64,000 nucleotides of DNA, taken from contig NZ_JALNUR010000002.1 in the NCBI RefSeq assembly GCF_026540895.1, forward strand, positions 62,001-126,000. The letters run 5' to 3'. Shown here one piece after another: positions 8,485-17,759 of the stretch. Made by a program: the position numbers and the translations under genes. Below the pieces are notes generated by a model. The model saw only the letters and a program-made list of their open reading frames with translations, searched no databases and was not told the origin of the DNA. The DNA comes from Sphingomonas sp. GM_Shp_1. Its GTDB lineage: Bacteria; Pseudomonadota; Alphaproteobacteria; Sphingomonadales; Sphingomonadaceae. How positions within the stretch are numbered: position 1 is the stretch's first letter; the number at the start of each line of letters is the position of its first letter.

Positions 8485-8886
8485 TCAGGCTCGAAGCCGC
8501 CGGATATCCAGCACATCGACCCCGGCGAGCGTCACCGGGCCGAAACGGCCATCGACTTCCGCGACGATCCCCTCGGCGGTCGAGCGTACGCGGGTCCAGG
8601 GGATTTCGCGCACCGCGATGCGGCGGCCCTGGAGCTTGATCGCCGCGACGCGACCGTCCTGCGCCACCGCCAGCGCGCCCTGGCCGTCGGCACCGACCAC
8701 CGCGCCGGATACCGAAAAGCCCTCCAGCGCGGCTTCGGCCGCCGCCGCGACATCCTCCGGCGCGCCGAGGCGGCGGTTGCGGCGGCGGCGGACCAGCCAG
8801 CCGATCCCGACCCCACCCAGCACCGTTCCGGCGCCCAGACCGGCCAGCGCCCAGCCCATCACGGCGCCGGTGATCGGCAGGATCAT
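8485..8886 (-). CDS. Small membrane-anchored protein of unknown function
   Basis: A 133-residue protein. Residues 1-32 form one hydrophobic helix (ITGAVMGWALAGLGAGTVLG) followed by a basic stop (RRRRNRR), suggesting an inner-membrane anchor with the rest cytoplasmic. The soluble part alternates beta-like stretches (AVVGADGQGALAVAQDGRVA, KLQGRRIAVREIPWTRVR, VTLAGVDVLDIRRLR). I do not recognise a family. Its ATG overlaps the stop of the upstream TIGR01244 gene by 4 bp, so the two are translationally coupled and probably work together. Confidence 0.8.
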   Translation of the reverse strand: MILPITGAVMGWALAGLGAGTVLGGVGIGWLVRRRRNRRLGAPEDVAAAAEAALEGFSVSGAVVGADGQGALAVAQDGRVAAIKLQGRRIAVREIPWTRVRSTAEGIVAEVDGRFGPVTLAGVDVLDIRRLRA

Positions 8887-9323
8887 CCCGCCGCGCCCGA
8901 CAGGGCTTCGAGCGTCGGGCGAAGACCGGACAGGTCATAGCCCGCCCCCTCGGCCTGCATCACGATCAGGGTCGGGTTGCGCCCCGCCTTGGCCGCCGCC
9001 AGCGCCCACAGGTTGCAACTGCGCGTGCCCGACCGGCAATAGGCGAGCACCGGCCCCTTGGCCTCGACCAGCGCCTGGGTCATCTGGTCGACCATCTCGT
9101 GGCTGAAGCCGCCGGGCGTCACGGGAATGGCTGTATAGGCCAGCCCCTGATCCTCCGCCGCCGCGCGGATCGAGTCGCCATTGGGCTGCCCCGGCTCCTC
9201 GCCATCGGGGCGGTTGTTGACGATGGCGGTATAGCCCGCCGCCTTGATCGCCGCGACGTCCTCGGGGCGGATCTGGGGGGCGACGGCGACGCTTTCATTG
9301 AGTGGGCGGATCATGCGACTCAC
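8883..9323 (-). CDS. TIGR01244 family sulfur transferase/phosphatase
   Basis: A 146-residue protein of the Blh/TIGR01244 group, which has a dual-specificity-phosphatase-like fold and is linked in several bacteria to sulfide or persulfide handling. The P-loop CRSGTRS has its nucleophile at Cys96, and IVNNRPDGEEPGQP near residue 35 is the family signature. It is a single-domain version without the beta-lactamase-like or rhodanese domains that are sometimes fused. The true substrate is uncertain. ATG 9323 or 9314 could be the start. It lies upstream of, and overlaps, the small membrane protein gene. Confidence 0.88.
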   Translation of the reverse strand: MSRMIRPLNESVAVAPQIRPEDVAAIKAAGYTAIVNNRPDGEEPGQPNGDSIRAAAEDQGLAYTAIPVTPGGFSHEMVDQMTQALVEAKGPVLAYCRSGTRSCNLWALAAAKAGRNPTLIVMQAEGAGYDLSGLRPTLEALSGAAG

Positions 9324-9472
9324 CTATTCAAAGGGCCGTTTCACCGCAACCGGTGCCGAGCCTTCTTCGGCAGGAAAAGACGCATCAGCCGGCGCTTGGC
9401 TCCGATGGCATGGGAACATCCCGCGCTCCCCCACGTCTGATCCGCAATGGATTTTCGCAGGAGCCGGGCGCC

Positions 9473-10495
9473 ATGTCGCTGATCGATCGTCGCCAGGGGC
9501 TGTGGGGCCTGGCCGCGCTGGGCGCCGCTGCCGCCGTACCGCTCGCCTGGCGCCGGGCCCAGGCCGCCGCCCCCGGCCCCGCGACGCTGGCGGTTGTGGA
9601 AAAGGGCGCAGGGCGCGTCGCCTTCTACAGCCTGCCCGATGGCCGCCGGACGGATATGATCGCGCTGGGGCCGCAGCCGCATGAGATGGTCGCCGATTCG
9701 GCGGGCCGCTTCGCCTATGTCGGCGGATATGGGGTGAAGGGCTGGCAGTTCGGCGGCGAGGGAGGGCACCAGCTCTGGGTGATCGACCTGACGACGCGCA
9801 AGCTCGCCCGCACCATCGACCTGTCACCGCACCGCCGCTGGCACGGGATGCGGATGGACGCGAAGGGGAGGCTCTACGCGCTGTCGGAAACCGACAGCCT
9901 GCTCGCCCGCTTCGACCAGCCCGCGACCGCGACAAGCCCCGACCGGATGATCCCGGTCGGCGGCGCGCGCAGCCATTATTTCGTGGTAAAGGCCGATGGC
10001 ACCCGCGCCTATGTCGCGGACACGATGAGCGGCATGGTCATCATGGTGGACCCCGACGATGCCAGCTTCGCGCCCGTCAAACAGCATATCGGCACCGCGC
10101 CCGAGGGTCTGGCGCTCAGCCCCGACGAGCGCACCCTGTACGTGATCGACCGTCCGGCGGGCGTGCTCCACGCGCTGGACGCGATCACGCTGCGCCCCCG
10201 TGCCCGCACGACCCTGCGCGGCGAGGCGGTGCGGGTGATCGTCCAGCCCGATGGCCGCCTGATCGTGTCCAACCCGGCGGACAAGAGCCTGACCCGCCAT
10301 TCGCCCGCCACGCTGAAGGAGGAAGCCAGGCTTCCCCTGCCCGCCGCCGCGCCGGGGCTGAACCTGCCTGCGGGCGGGTCGATCCTCTATGCCGCGCTGG
10401 AGGACGACCGCATCGCGATCGTCGATCTGGCGACCTGGCGGATCGTCGGCGGCTTCGCGACCGGCGACGCGCCGGATACCGCCGTGCTTCTGTAA
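9473..10495 (+). CDS. YncE-like beta-propeller protein, probably exported
   Basis: A 340-residue protein with a Tat-like leader (DRRQGLWGLAALGAAAAVPL, ending AQA). The rest consists of repeated blades recognisable as YncE/NHL-type beta-propeller units: HEMVADSAGRFAYVGGYG, RTIDLSPHRRWHGMRMDAKG, IGTAPEGLALSPDERTLYVI and EAVRVIVQPDGRLIVSNP. Such periplasmic propellers bind ligands or DNA, and some are linked to iron or redox stress, but no catalytic residues can be assigned. Start ATG 9473 follows a CAGGAGCCGGG site. It lies 48 bp before crtY, so cotranscription is possible. Confidence 0.83.
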   Translation: MSLIDRRQGLWGLAALGAAAAVPLAWRRAQAAAPGPATLAVVEKGAGRVAFYSLPDGRRTDMIALGPQPHEMVADSAGRFAYVGGYGVKGWQFGGEGGHQLWVIDLTTRKLARTIDLSPHRRWHGMRMDAKGRLYALSETDSLLARFDQPATATSPDRMIPVGGARSHYFVVKADGTRAYVADTMSGMVIMVDPDDASFAPVKQHIGTAPEGLALSPDERTLYVIDRPAGVLHALDAITLRPRARTTLRGEAVRVIVQPDGRLIVSNPADKSLTRHSPATLKEEARLPLPAAAPGLNLPAGGSILYAALEDDRIAIVDLATWRIVGGFATGDAPDTAVLL

Positions 10496-10543
10496 TGGCA
10501 CCGGCCCTTTGCCTTCGCGCCGCTTTACGGTAGCGGTAAGGCG

Positions 10544-11704
10544 ATGGCTGCCAAAATCTCCTGCGATGTCGCGATCATTGGTGCAGGCCTGGCCGGCGGC
10601 CTGATCGCGCTGGCGCTCAAGGCGCGGCACCCGGCGCTCGACGTGCGGCTGGTCGATGCGGGCGAGACGATCGGCGGCAACCATCTCTGGTCCTTTTTCG
10701 GCAGCGATGTGGCGAAGGCCGATCGCTGGATCGTCGAGCGGCTCGTCGCGCATGGCTGGCGCAGTTACGACGTGGCCTTTCCGGCGCATTCGCGGACGCT
10801 GAACCAGACCTATTATTCGATCGAAAGCCACCGACTGGACGCGGAGGTCCGCCGCGTGCTGCCGCCCGAAGCCCTGATGCTGGGCCGCAAGGTGCTGTCG
10901 GTGACCGCGACCGCCGCGGTCTTCGCCGATGGCGACCGGGTGGAGGCGACGGGCGTGATCGACGCGCGCGGCGCGGGCGACCTGTCCTCGCTGTCCTGCG
11001 GATGGCAGAAATTCGTTGGCCAGGAACTGCGCCTGACCCACCCGCATGGCAGCGAGCGGCCGGTGGTGATGGACGCCACCGTCAAGCAGCTCGACGGCTA
11101 TCGCTTCGTCTACACCCTGCCCTTCGCGCAGGATCGGATCTTCGTCGAGGACACCTATTATTCGACCTCGTCCGATCTGAACCGCCGCGCCATCGTCCAG
11201 CGGATCGAACGCTATGCCGAGGCGCGGGGGTGGGAGACGGTGGAGGTGCTGCGCGAGGAAGCGGGCGTGCTGCCGGTCGCGATGGGGGGCGACTTCGACA
11301 ATTACTGGCGCAGCGGCGGGGCCAGGACGCCCAAGGCCGGGATGCGCGCCGGGCTGTTCCACCCGACCACCGGCTATTCGCTACCCGATGCGATCCGCAT
11401 GGCGGCGATGCTGGCCGAGCGGCGCGATTTCGCCGGGGCGGACCTGCACGATGCGACCTATCGCATGGCGCGCGCCGCCTGGGACGCGCGCGGCTTTTAC
11501 CGGATGCTCGACACGATGTTGTTCAAGGCGGCGGAGCCGGATGAGCGATACCGCGTTCTGGAGCGTTTCTATCGACTTCCGCCCGACCTGATCGGGCGAT
11601 TTTATGCGGGGCAATCGACCATGGCCGATAAGGCACGAATATTGACCGGACGGCCGCCGGTGCCGATCCTGCGCGCCATCGCCGCGCTGCGGGGCAGGTC
11701 ATGA
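10544..11704 (+). CDS. crtY: Lycopene beta-cyclase
   Basis: A 386-residue flavoenzyme that cyclises both ends of lycopene to give beta-carotene. The N-terminal dinucleotide motif is DVAIIGAGLAGGLIALAL, followed by VRLVDAGETIGGNHLWSFF, which is typical of the proteobacterial CrtY class. Further marks are YRFVYTLPFAQDRIFVEDTY and RAGLFHPTTGYSLPDAIRM. Its stop overlaps the crtI start (ATGA), giving a tight crtY-crtI pair. Phytoene synthase is encoded elsewhere in the window, at 17760-18710 on the other strand. Confidence 0.96.
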   Translation: MAAKISCDVAIIGAGLAGGLIALALKARHPALDVRLVDAGETIGGNHLWSFFGSDVAKADRWIVERLVAHGWRSYDVAFPAHSRTLNQTYYSIESHRLDAEVRRVLPPEALMLGRKVLSVTATAAVFADGDRVEATGVIDARGAGDLSSLSCGWQKFVGQELRLTHPHGSERPVVMDATVKQLDGYRFVYTLPFAQDRIFVEDTYYSTSSDLNRRAIVQRIERYAEARGWETVEVLREEAGVLPVAMGGDFDNYWRSGGARTPKAGMRAGLFHPTTGYSLPDAIRMAAMLAERRDFAGADLHDATYRMARAAWDARGFYRMLDTMLFKAAEPDERYRVLERFYRLPPDLIGRFYAGQSTMADKARILTGRPPVPILRAIAALRGRS

Positions 11705-13176
11705 AGAGCGCGGTCGTCATCGGATCGGGCTTTGGCGGGCTGGCTCTCGCCATCCGCCTGCAATCGGCGGGCGTGCAGACGACCATCGTCGAGGCACGCG
11801 ACAAGCCCGGCGGGCGCGCTTATTATTGGGAACGCGACGGCTTCACCTTCGACGCCGGCCCCACCGTCATCACCGATCCGGCCTGTCTGGAGGAACTGTG
11901 GGGCCTGACCGGCCGGTCGATGTCGGAGGATGTGAAGCTCGATCCCGTCAGTCCCTTCTACCGGCTGAACTGGGTCGACGGCACCAATTTCGATTACAGC
12001 AACGACGACACCCAGCTGCGGTCCGAGATCGCCAAGCTGAACCCCGACGACATTGCCGGATACGGCAAGTTCCTCGACTATGCGGCGGGCGTCTATCGCG
12101 AGGGTTACGAAAAGCTCGGCCATGTCGCGTTTCTCGACTTCGCCTCGATGGTGAAGGCCGCGCCGTCGCTGATGAAGTATCAGGCGTGGAATTCGGTCTA
12201 CGCCATGGTGTCGAAGTTCGTGCAGTCGGAGAAGCTGCGTCAGGCGCTGTCCTTCCACACGCTGCTCGTCGGCGGCAATCCGATGACGACCAGCGCCATC
12301 TATGCGCTGATTCACAAGCTGGAGCGTGACGGCGGCGTCTGGTTCGCGCGCGGCGGCACCAATCGCCTGGTCGCTGGCATGGTCGCGCAGTTCGAGCGGA
12401 TCGGCGGCGTGCTGCGCCTCGGCGATCCCGTCACCCGGATCGAGACCCTGGGCGACCGCGCGACCGGCGTGGTGACCAAGAGCGGCCTGACCATCCAGGC
12501 GGAGGCGGTCGCGACCAATGCCGATATCATGCACAGCTACCGCGACCTGCTGGCCGACAACCGCTCGGCCCGGCGGACGGTCAACCGGCTGGAGCGCAAG
12601 CGCTATTCGCCGTCGCTGTTCGTCGTCCATTTCGGCATCAAGGGCGCGTGGCCGGGCATCCCGCACCACATGATCCTGTTCGGCCCGCGCTATAAGGGGC
12701 TGCTGACCGATATCTACGACACGGGCGTGCTGTCGGAGGATTTCTCGCTCTACCTCCACCACCCGACCGTCACCGACCCAAGCCTGGCGCCCGAGGGGCA
12801 TTCGACCTTCTATGCGCTGGCCCCGGTGCCACACATGGGCAAGTTCCCGATGGACTGGGACGAGGTCGGGCCGATCCTGGAAAAGCGCATCCTGGACGAG
12901 GTCGGCCGCCGCCTGATCCCGGACATCCACGAGCGGATCGTGACCAAGTTCCATTACGCGCCGTCGGACTTCGCGACCGACCTGAACGCGCATATGGGCT
13001 CGGCCTTCTCGCTGGAGCCGATCCTGACCCAGAGCGCCTATTTCCGGGTCCACAATCGCGACGATTCGATCCCGAACCTGTATTTCGTCGGCGCGGGCAC
13101 GCATCCGGGCGCGGGTATTCCGGGCGTGGTCGGCAGCGCGAAAGCCACGGCGGCGCTGATGCTGGAGCGGCGATAG
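11701..13176 (+). CDS. crtI: Phytoene desaturase
   Basis: A 491-residue FAD enzyme that converts phytoene to lycopene (or neurosporene) in successive desaturations. The Rossmann motif VIGSGFGGLALAIRLQSAG is at residues 5-23, the second FAD stretch is RAYYWERDGFTFDAGPTVI, and the C-terminal CrtI signature is FVGAGTHPGAGIPGVVGSAK. The length matches bacterial CrtI. It follows crtY with a 4-bp overlap and precedes a perfect 10-bp hairpin that separates it from the convergent ABC exporter gene. Confidence 0.96.
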   Translation: MKSAVVIGSGFGGLALAIRLQSAGVQTTIVEARDKPGGRAYYWERDGFTFDAGPTVITDPACLEELWGLTGRSMSEDVKLDPVSPFYRLNWVDGTNFDYSNDDTQLRSEIAKLNPDDIAGYGKFLDYAAGVYREGYEKLGHVAFLDFASMVKAAPSLMKYQAWNSVYAMVSKFVQSEKLRQALSFHTLLVGGNPMTTSAIYALIHKLERDGGVWFARGGTNRLVAGMVAQFERIGGVLRLGDPVTRIETLGDRATGVVTKSGLTIQAEAVATNADIMHSYRDLLADNRSARRTVNRLERKRYSPSLFVVHFGIKGAWPGIPHHMILFGPRYKGLLTDIYDTGVLSEDFSLYLHHPTVTDPSLAPEGHSTFYALAPVPHMGKFPMDWDEVGPILEKRILDEVGRRLIPDIHERIVTKFHYAPSDFATDLNAHMGSAFSLEPILTQSAYFRVHNRDDSIPNLYFVGAGTHPGAGIPGVVGSAKATAALMLERR

Positions 13177-13182
13177 CAGCCA

Positions 13183-13205
13183 ATCCTCCCCGGCGCGGGG
13201 AGGAT
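13183..13205. terminator. Perfect hairpin between convergent crtI and ABC exporter genes
   Basis: ATCCTCCCCG-GCG-CGGGGAGGAT is a 10-bp perfect stem with a 3-nt loop. It matches the outer hairpin of repeat family A but stands alone. Its position a few bases after the crtI stop and touching the exporter stop suggests use as a bidirectional terminator, although no U tract follows on either side. Confidence 0.5.
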
Positions 13206-15031
13206 CACGCCAGCAGCGCGTCCCCCTCCGCCTCTTCCACCTCGGCGGCTTGGCGGGCCCACATCTCCGCATACAAGCCACCCCTGGCCAGCAATTCGCC
13301 ATGGGTGCCACGCTCCGCCACCCGGCCGCCGTCGAGCACGACGATCTGGTCGGCATGGACGATGGTCGACAGCCGGTGCGCGATGACCAGCGTGGTGCGC
13401 CCGCGCTCGATCGCCTGCAGCGTCGCCAGAATGTCCGCTTCGGTCCGGCTGTCGAGCGCGCTGGTCGCTTCGTCCAGGATCAGGATCGGCGGGTTCTTCA
13501 GCAGGGTGCGGGCGATGGCGACCCGCTGCTTTTCGCCACCCGACAGTTTCAGCCCGCGCTCGCCGACGCGGGTGGCGTAACCCTGCGGCTGGCGTTCGAT
13601 GAACTCGGCGATCGCCGCGCCCTTCGCCGCGCGCTCGACCTCGGCCTGGTCGGCCCCCTCGCGGCCATAGGCGATGTTGTAGCCGATCGTGTCGTTGAAC
13701 AGCACCGTATCCTGCGGCACGATCCCGATCGCGCCCCGAAGCGAGTCCTGCGTGACGGTGGCAATCCCCTGCCCGTCGATGGTGATCGCGCCCTCCTTCG
13801 CCTCGTAGAAGCGGTAAAGCAACCGCGCGAGCGTCGACTTGCCCGCACCCGACGGCCCCACCACCGCACAGGTCGTCCCCGCCGGAATGTCGAGCGTCAG
13901 TCCCTTCAGGATGGTCCGCTCCGGGTCGTAACCGAACACGACATTGTCGAACCGAACATGGCCACCCGCCACCCGCAGCGGCGGCGCGCCGGGGGCGTCG
14001 ACCACCTCGGCGGGGGTGTCGATCAGGTCGAACATCGCGCCCATGTCGATCACCCCCTGGCGGATGGTGCGATAGACCATGCCCAACAGGTCGAGCGGGC
14101 GGAACAGCTGCGACAACAAGGTCGAGACGAACACCACATCGCCCGGCGAGGCCGCGCCCCGGCTCCATTCGCGCGCGACCCAGGCCATGGCGAAGCCCAG
14201 CATCAGGCTGGTGATCAGCGCCTGCCCGACATTCAGCCAGGCGAGCGAATTCTCCGACTTGGTCGCCGCGCGGGCATAGGCCGCGACGCCGGTTTCGTAT
14301 CGCCGCGCCTCGCGTTCCTCGGCGTTGAAATATTTGACCGTCTCGAAATTCAGCAGCGAGTCGACCGCATGCGCCACCGCGCCGGTGTCGAGATCGTTCA
14401 TCCGGTTGCGCAGCGCATTGCGCCAATCGGTCACCTTGCGGGTGAAGACGATGTAGAGCACCACCATCGCCAGCGTGGTGACGACCAGCACCGGCCCGAA
14501 GCTGCGCCCGAAGATCGCCAGCACCAGCCCCAGTTCCAGCACCGTCGGCGCAATGTTGAACAGGAGGAAATAGAGCATCGTGTCGATGCTCTTCGTCCCC
14601 CGCTCGACCACCTTGGTCACCGCCCCGGTCCGCCGTTCGAGGTGGAAGCGCAAAGACAGGCGGTGGAGATGGCGGAACACGTCCGCCGACAGCCGCCGCG
14701 TCGCGTCCTGCCCGACCATCTCGAACACGGCATTGCGCAGATTGTCGAACAGCGTCGTCCCGAACCGCGCCGCCGCATAGCCGACGACCAGCAGGGTCAC
14801 GAGCGTCACCGCGCTCCGGTCGCCCCCCGCCATCCGGTCGATGGCGTATTTCAGCGTATAGGCCGCGCCCAATACCTGAATCAGTTTGGACACCACGACC
14901 AGCGCCATCGCCGCCACGATCCGCACGCGCAAAGCAGGGGCTTCGGCGGGCCAGAGATAGGGGAGGAAACGGCGAAGCGTCGGGATCAGGGGCCGGTCAG
15001 GCGTACCGGCGGTGGAGTCGATAGGCGGCAT
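13205..15031 (-). CDS. Atm1-type ABC exporter, ATP-binding/permease half transporter
   Basis: A 608-residue half transporter with an N-terminal six-helix membrane domain and a C-terminal ATPase. LLNFETVKYFNAEEREA in the membrane domain is characteristic of the Atm1/ABCB7/HMT1 group, which exports glutathione-derived sulfur or metal conjugates. The ATPase shows Walker A GPSGAGKST (about residue 390-398), the signature LSGGEKQR, Walker B ILILDEATSALD and the switch AHRLS. The length equals that of the structurally studied Novosphingobium aromaticivorans Atm1 as I recall it. The substrate here is inferred, not shown. Confidence 0.93.
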   Translation of the reverse strand: MPPIDSTAGTPDRPLIPTLRRFLPYLWPAEAPALRVRIVAAMALVVVSKLIQVLGAAYTLKYAIDRMAGGDRSAVTLVTLLVVGYAAARFGTTLFDNLRNAVFEMVGQDATRRLSADVFRHLHRLSLRFHLERRTGAVTKVVERGTKSIDTMLYFLLFNIAPTVLELGLVLAIFGRSFGPVLVVTTLAMVVLYIVFTRKVTDWRNALRNRMNDLDTGAVAHAVDSLLNFETVKYFNAEEREARRYETGVAAYARAATKSENSLAWLNVGQALITSLMLGFAMAWVAREWSRGAASPGDVVFVSTLLSQLFRPLDLLGMVYRTIRQGVIDMGAMFDLIDTPAEVVDAPGAPPLRVAGGHVRFDNVVFGYDPERTILKGLTLDIPAGTTCAVVGPSGAGKSTLARLLYRFYEAKEGAITIDGQGIATVTQDSLRGAIGIVPQDTVLFNDTIGYNIAYGREGADQAEVERAAKGAAIAEFIERQPQGYATRVGERGLKLSGGEKQRVAIARTLLKNPPILILDEATSALDSRTEADILATLQAIERGRTTLVIAHRLSTIVHADQIVVLDGGRVAERGTHGELLARGGLYAEMWARQAAEVEEAEGDALLA

Positions 15032-15282
15032 GTCACCCCCATGTCGGCGGAACCGAGGGGAAGTTCAATGGGTGGTACGATCATGGGCGTCATGGCTTGC
15101 GGCCCTGCCCTCCCCCGGCCCCTCCCGCCTGCGGGAGGGGAGTTTTGTGGGAATTTTGGCTACCCGCATCCCCGCCCATAGAAATTACAGTGAGCGCTTG
15201 CCTCTGGCCGCTCCCCTCCCGCAGGCGGGAGGGGCTGGGGGAGGGCCTCGCCACACGCGACACCCTCCCGAACCTCGCCCCC

Positions 15283-17250
15283 TTACAACCCCTTCACGAA
15301 CTCCGCCCCATGCTTCACCTGCGCGGTCGAGGCCTTCAGCGTATCGCCGATCGGCTCGGCCCGCCCGCCCAGGCAGGGCGCGAGGAAATTCTCGGCCACC
15401 GCGTTGAACGCGATGCCGTTCACCGGTCGGGCAAAGCCATGCCCCTCATCGGGGAACAGCACATAGGTGACGGGAATGGCCTTGGCCGCCATCGCCGCGA
15501 CGATCTGGTCGCTTTCGGCGACGTTGACGCGCGGGTCGTTGGCGCCCTGCCCGATCAGCAGCGGCTTCCTGATCCGGTCGACGAAGGTCAGCGGGCTGCG
15601 TTCCTTGAGCAGCGCGCGGCCTTCCTCGGTGGTGGGGTCGCCCATCCGCTTGTAGAATTGCTGCTTGCCCGCTTCCCAATAAGGCGGGATTGTCTTGAGC
15701 AGGGTGAACAGGTTGGACGGCCCGACGATGTCGACGCCGCATGCGAACTTCTCCGGCGTGAAGGTCAGGCCCGCCAGCGTCGCATAGCCGCCGTACGAGC
15801 CGCCCATGATCGCCACCTTGTCGACCGTGGTAACGCCCTGCTTCACCGCCCAGTCGACCGCGTCGATCAGGTCGTCATGCATCTTGCGGCCCCATTGCAG
15901 GTCGCCCGCCGAGATAAAGTTCTTCCCGAAACCGGTCGAGCCGCGATAATTGACCGACAGCACCGCATAGCCGCGATTGGCGAGCCACTGGTGATAGCTG
16001 TTATAGCCGAACCCGTCGCGCGCCCAGGGTCCGCCATGGACGAACAGCACCATCGGCACCGGCCCGGTCACCCCCTTCGGCTTGGTCAGATAGGACACCA
16101 GGCTCAACCCGTCGCGCGCCGGAATCTCCACCGCCTCCATCGGGACGAGCGGCGCATCGGCCAGTTCGGGGCGGCTGACATAAAGCTGGGTCAGCTTTTT
16201 CGCTTTGCGATCGTACAGCCAGGTCGAGGCGGGCGCGGTGACCGGGTCGAAGCTGACCAGCCATTTGTCGTCCGCATCGGTGCGCGACCCGATCGAGAAC
16301 TGCCCCTTGTTCTGCGCCTTGAGGAAGGCGAGGTCGGCCTTCACCGCGTCGCCGACCGGGACATAGTCGCGCTTGAGGTAATCGACCTCATAGGCCTCGA
16401 CCCGACCAGTCTTGGGGTTGAACAGCCCGCCGCCGACATCCGCCTTGGGGCTTTCGCCGATCACGGCCATCTGGCCGCTGGCCATGTCCTGTGCCATCAG
16501 CGCGGCGGTGTTCCGCCCCCGGCTGTCCATCCAGTAGAGCGTCTTGCCGTCCACCGTGAAGCCCAGCGGCGAGGTGGTCAGCGAATCGTCCAGGCCAAAC
16601 TGAACGACGGGCGTCGTCTCCACCTTGGTGCCGTCGACGCGGAAATAGTCCGACCCGCCATCGGGGCGCGCCTTGGCCGCCATGCGCAGGCGCAACTGGT
16701 CGTCGGCGAGGAACCCGGCATAGCCGTCATTCTGCATCACCTTGGTCAGCGCGCCGGTCGTCAGGTTCAGCTCGTACACGTCGTGCCAGCGCGGATCGCG
16801 ATTGTTGACGCCGACGAGGATGCGATCCTTGATCGTCTCGCTGGTGCCGACGATCTGGACCCGTGTCTTCTCGAAAGGAGTCAGCGCCTTTTGCTCGCCG
16901 GTCACGACATTGACGCCGTAGAGCAGGAAATTCTCGTCGCCGCCCTTGTCGTTGACGAACAGGATGGACTTCGAATCCGGCGACCAGAAGGCTTGGCGGA
17001 TCGGCCGGGTCTTTTCGGCGGTCAGCGGGCGGGCCTTATCCGGCGTCGCGATCGGTGCGACCCAGACGTTGAGCACGCCGTCGCGCGGCGCGATGAAGCT
17101 GATCCACTTGCCGTCGGGCGACAGCCGCCCGCCGGTCTTGGTCGGATTGCCGAACAGCTTGGCGCGTTCGATCAGCGGCACGTCCGCCGCCATCGCCGAT
17201 TGCGCCACCATCAGCGCGGCCCCCGCCGCCAGCAAAGCCCTGAATCCCAT
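15283..17250 (-). CDS. S9 family peptidase (prolyl oligopeptidase/acylaminoacyl-peptidase type), exported
   Basis: A 655-residue protein with a signal peptide (MGFRALLAAGAALMVAQSAM, then AAD). A WD40-like beta-propeller (PDGKWISFIAPRDG, SPDSKSILFVND) comes first, then an alpha/beta hydrolase domain with the nucleophile in GGSYGGYATLAG (Ser near residue 484), the Asp in GQGANDPRVNVAESDQ, and the His in FPDEGHGFARPVN. It probably hydrolyses short peptides in the periplasm. ATG 17250 is chosen because it starts the signal peptide. It stands alone on this strand; the substrate is unknown. Confidence 0.92.
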   Translation of the reverse strand: MGFRALLAAGAALMVAQSAMAADVPLIERAKLFGNPTKTGGRLSPDGKWISFIAPRDGVLNVWVAPIATPDKARPLTAEKTRPIRQAFWSPDSKSILFVNDKGGDENFLLYGVNVVTGEQKALTPFEKTRVQIVGTSETIKDRILVGVNNRDPRWHDVYELNLTTGALTKVMQNDGYAGFLADDQLRLRMAAKARPDGGSDYFRVDGTKVETTPVVQFGLDDSLTTSPLGFTVDGKTLYWMDSRGRNTAALMAQDMASGQMAVIGESPKADVGGGLFNPKTGRVEAYEVDYLKRDYVPVGDAVKADLAFLKAQNKGQFSIGSRTDADDKWLVSFDPVTAPASTWLYDRKAKKLTQLYVSRPELADAPLVPMEAVEIPARDGLSLVSYLTKPKGVTGPVPMVLFVHGGPWARDGFGYNSYHQWLANRGYAVLSVNYRGSTGFGKNFISAGDLQWGRKMHDDLIDAVDWAVKQGVTTVDKVAIMGGSYGGYATLAGLTFTPEKFACGVDIVGPSNLFTLLKTIPPYWEAGKQQFYKRMGDPTTEEGRALLKERSPLTFVDRIRKPLLIGQGANDPRVNVAESDQIVAAMAAKAIPVTYVLFPDEGHGFARPVNGIAFNAVAENFLAPCLGGRAEPIGDTLKASTAQVKHGAEFVKGL

Positions 17251-17371
17251 CTCATGCTCCCCACCATGAACTGTATTGCCACAGCATGACACCCGTCCCG
17301 TGATCGGACAAGCGCAAAATCGGAACAACCCGCCGCCCTTACGAGTTTTCAATTCCAAGTGGAGGCGGTCG

Positions 17372-17602
17372 ATGGAACCGATTTTCTATGTGATGGCCAT
17401 ATTGGGTTGTGGCGATGGCAGCATCGATTGCACCGAAGCGCGCATGGTGCCTGCCAGGTACCAGACCATGGCCCAATGCCGCGCCGATCTTGCCAACCGG
17501 ATCGCCGCGAATACGGATGTGCCCTATCCCGTGATCGGCGCGGACTGCCGCCGGATGGGCGCGCAGATGGCCAAGGCGGAGCGTAAGCCCTCCAAGGGGT
17601 GA
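17372..17602 (+). CDS. Small Cys-containing protein of unknown function
   Basis: A 76-residue protein that begins MEPIFYVMAILGCGDGSIDC, with further Cys in MAQCRADLANRI and IGADCRRMG, four in all. The spacing suggests two disulfides or a metal site, and the hydrophobic start could be a weak signal or anchor. The ATG at 17372 has a good ribosome-binding site (GTGGAGGCG). I recognise no family. Codon use looks like the host. A family-B repeat follows it. Confidence 0.65.
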   Translation: MEPIFYVMAILGCGDGSIDCTEARMVPARYQTMAQCRADLANRIAANTDVPYPVIGADCRRMGAQMAKAERKPSKG

Positions 17603-17612
17603 ATCCCACCAC

Positions 17613-17704
17613 CTCCGCTCAGCCTGAGCGAAGCCGAAGGCCAAGGGAAACCATGCCCGCTGAGGTCATCGCGTGCGCTTCGACTTCGCTCAGCGCGAAC
17701 GGTG
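17613..17704. repeat. Inverted-pair repeat, family B, copy 1 (92 bp)
   Basis: Two 27-bp arms in inverted orientation, 17613-17639 and 17678-17704, flank a 38-bp centre. The right arm core is CTTCGACTTCGCTCAG and the left arm is its imperfect reverse complement. Copies with the same 27-38-27 layout occur at 22321 and 47206. It lies between the small protein and crtB. Confidence 0.85.
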
Positions 17705-17759
17705 ACCGGGAATTGTCACGCACCCCCCATCATCAGCCATCATCTCGGCAGGCAAAAAG

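Noticed and set aside
9324..9472. A small gene in the divergent gap before the beta-propeller gene
   Set aside because: Frames through it are continuous with neighbouring genes' upstream regions and carry no start with a ribosome-binding site.
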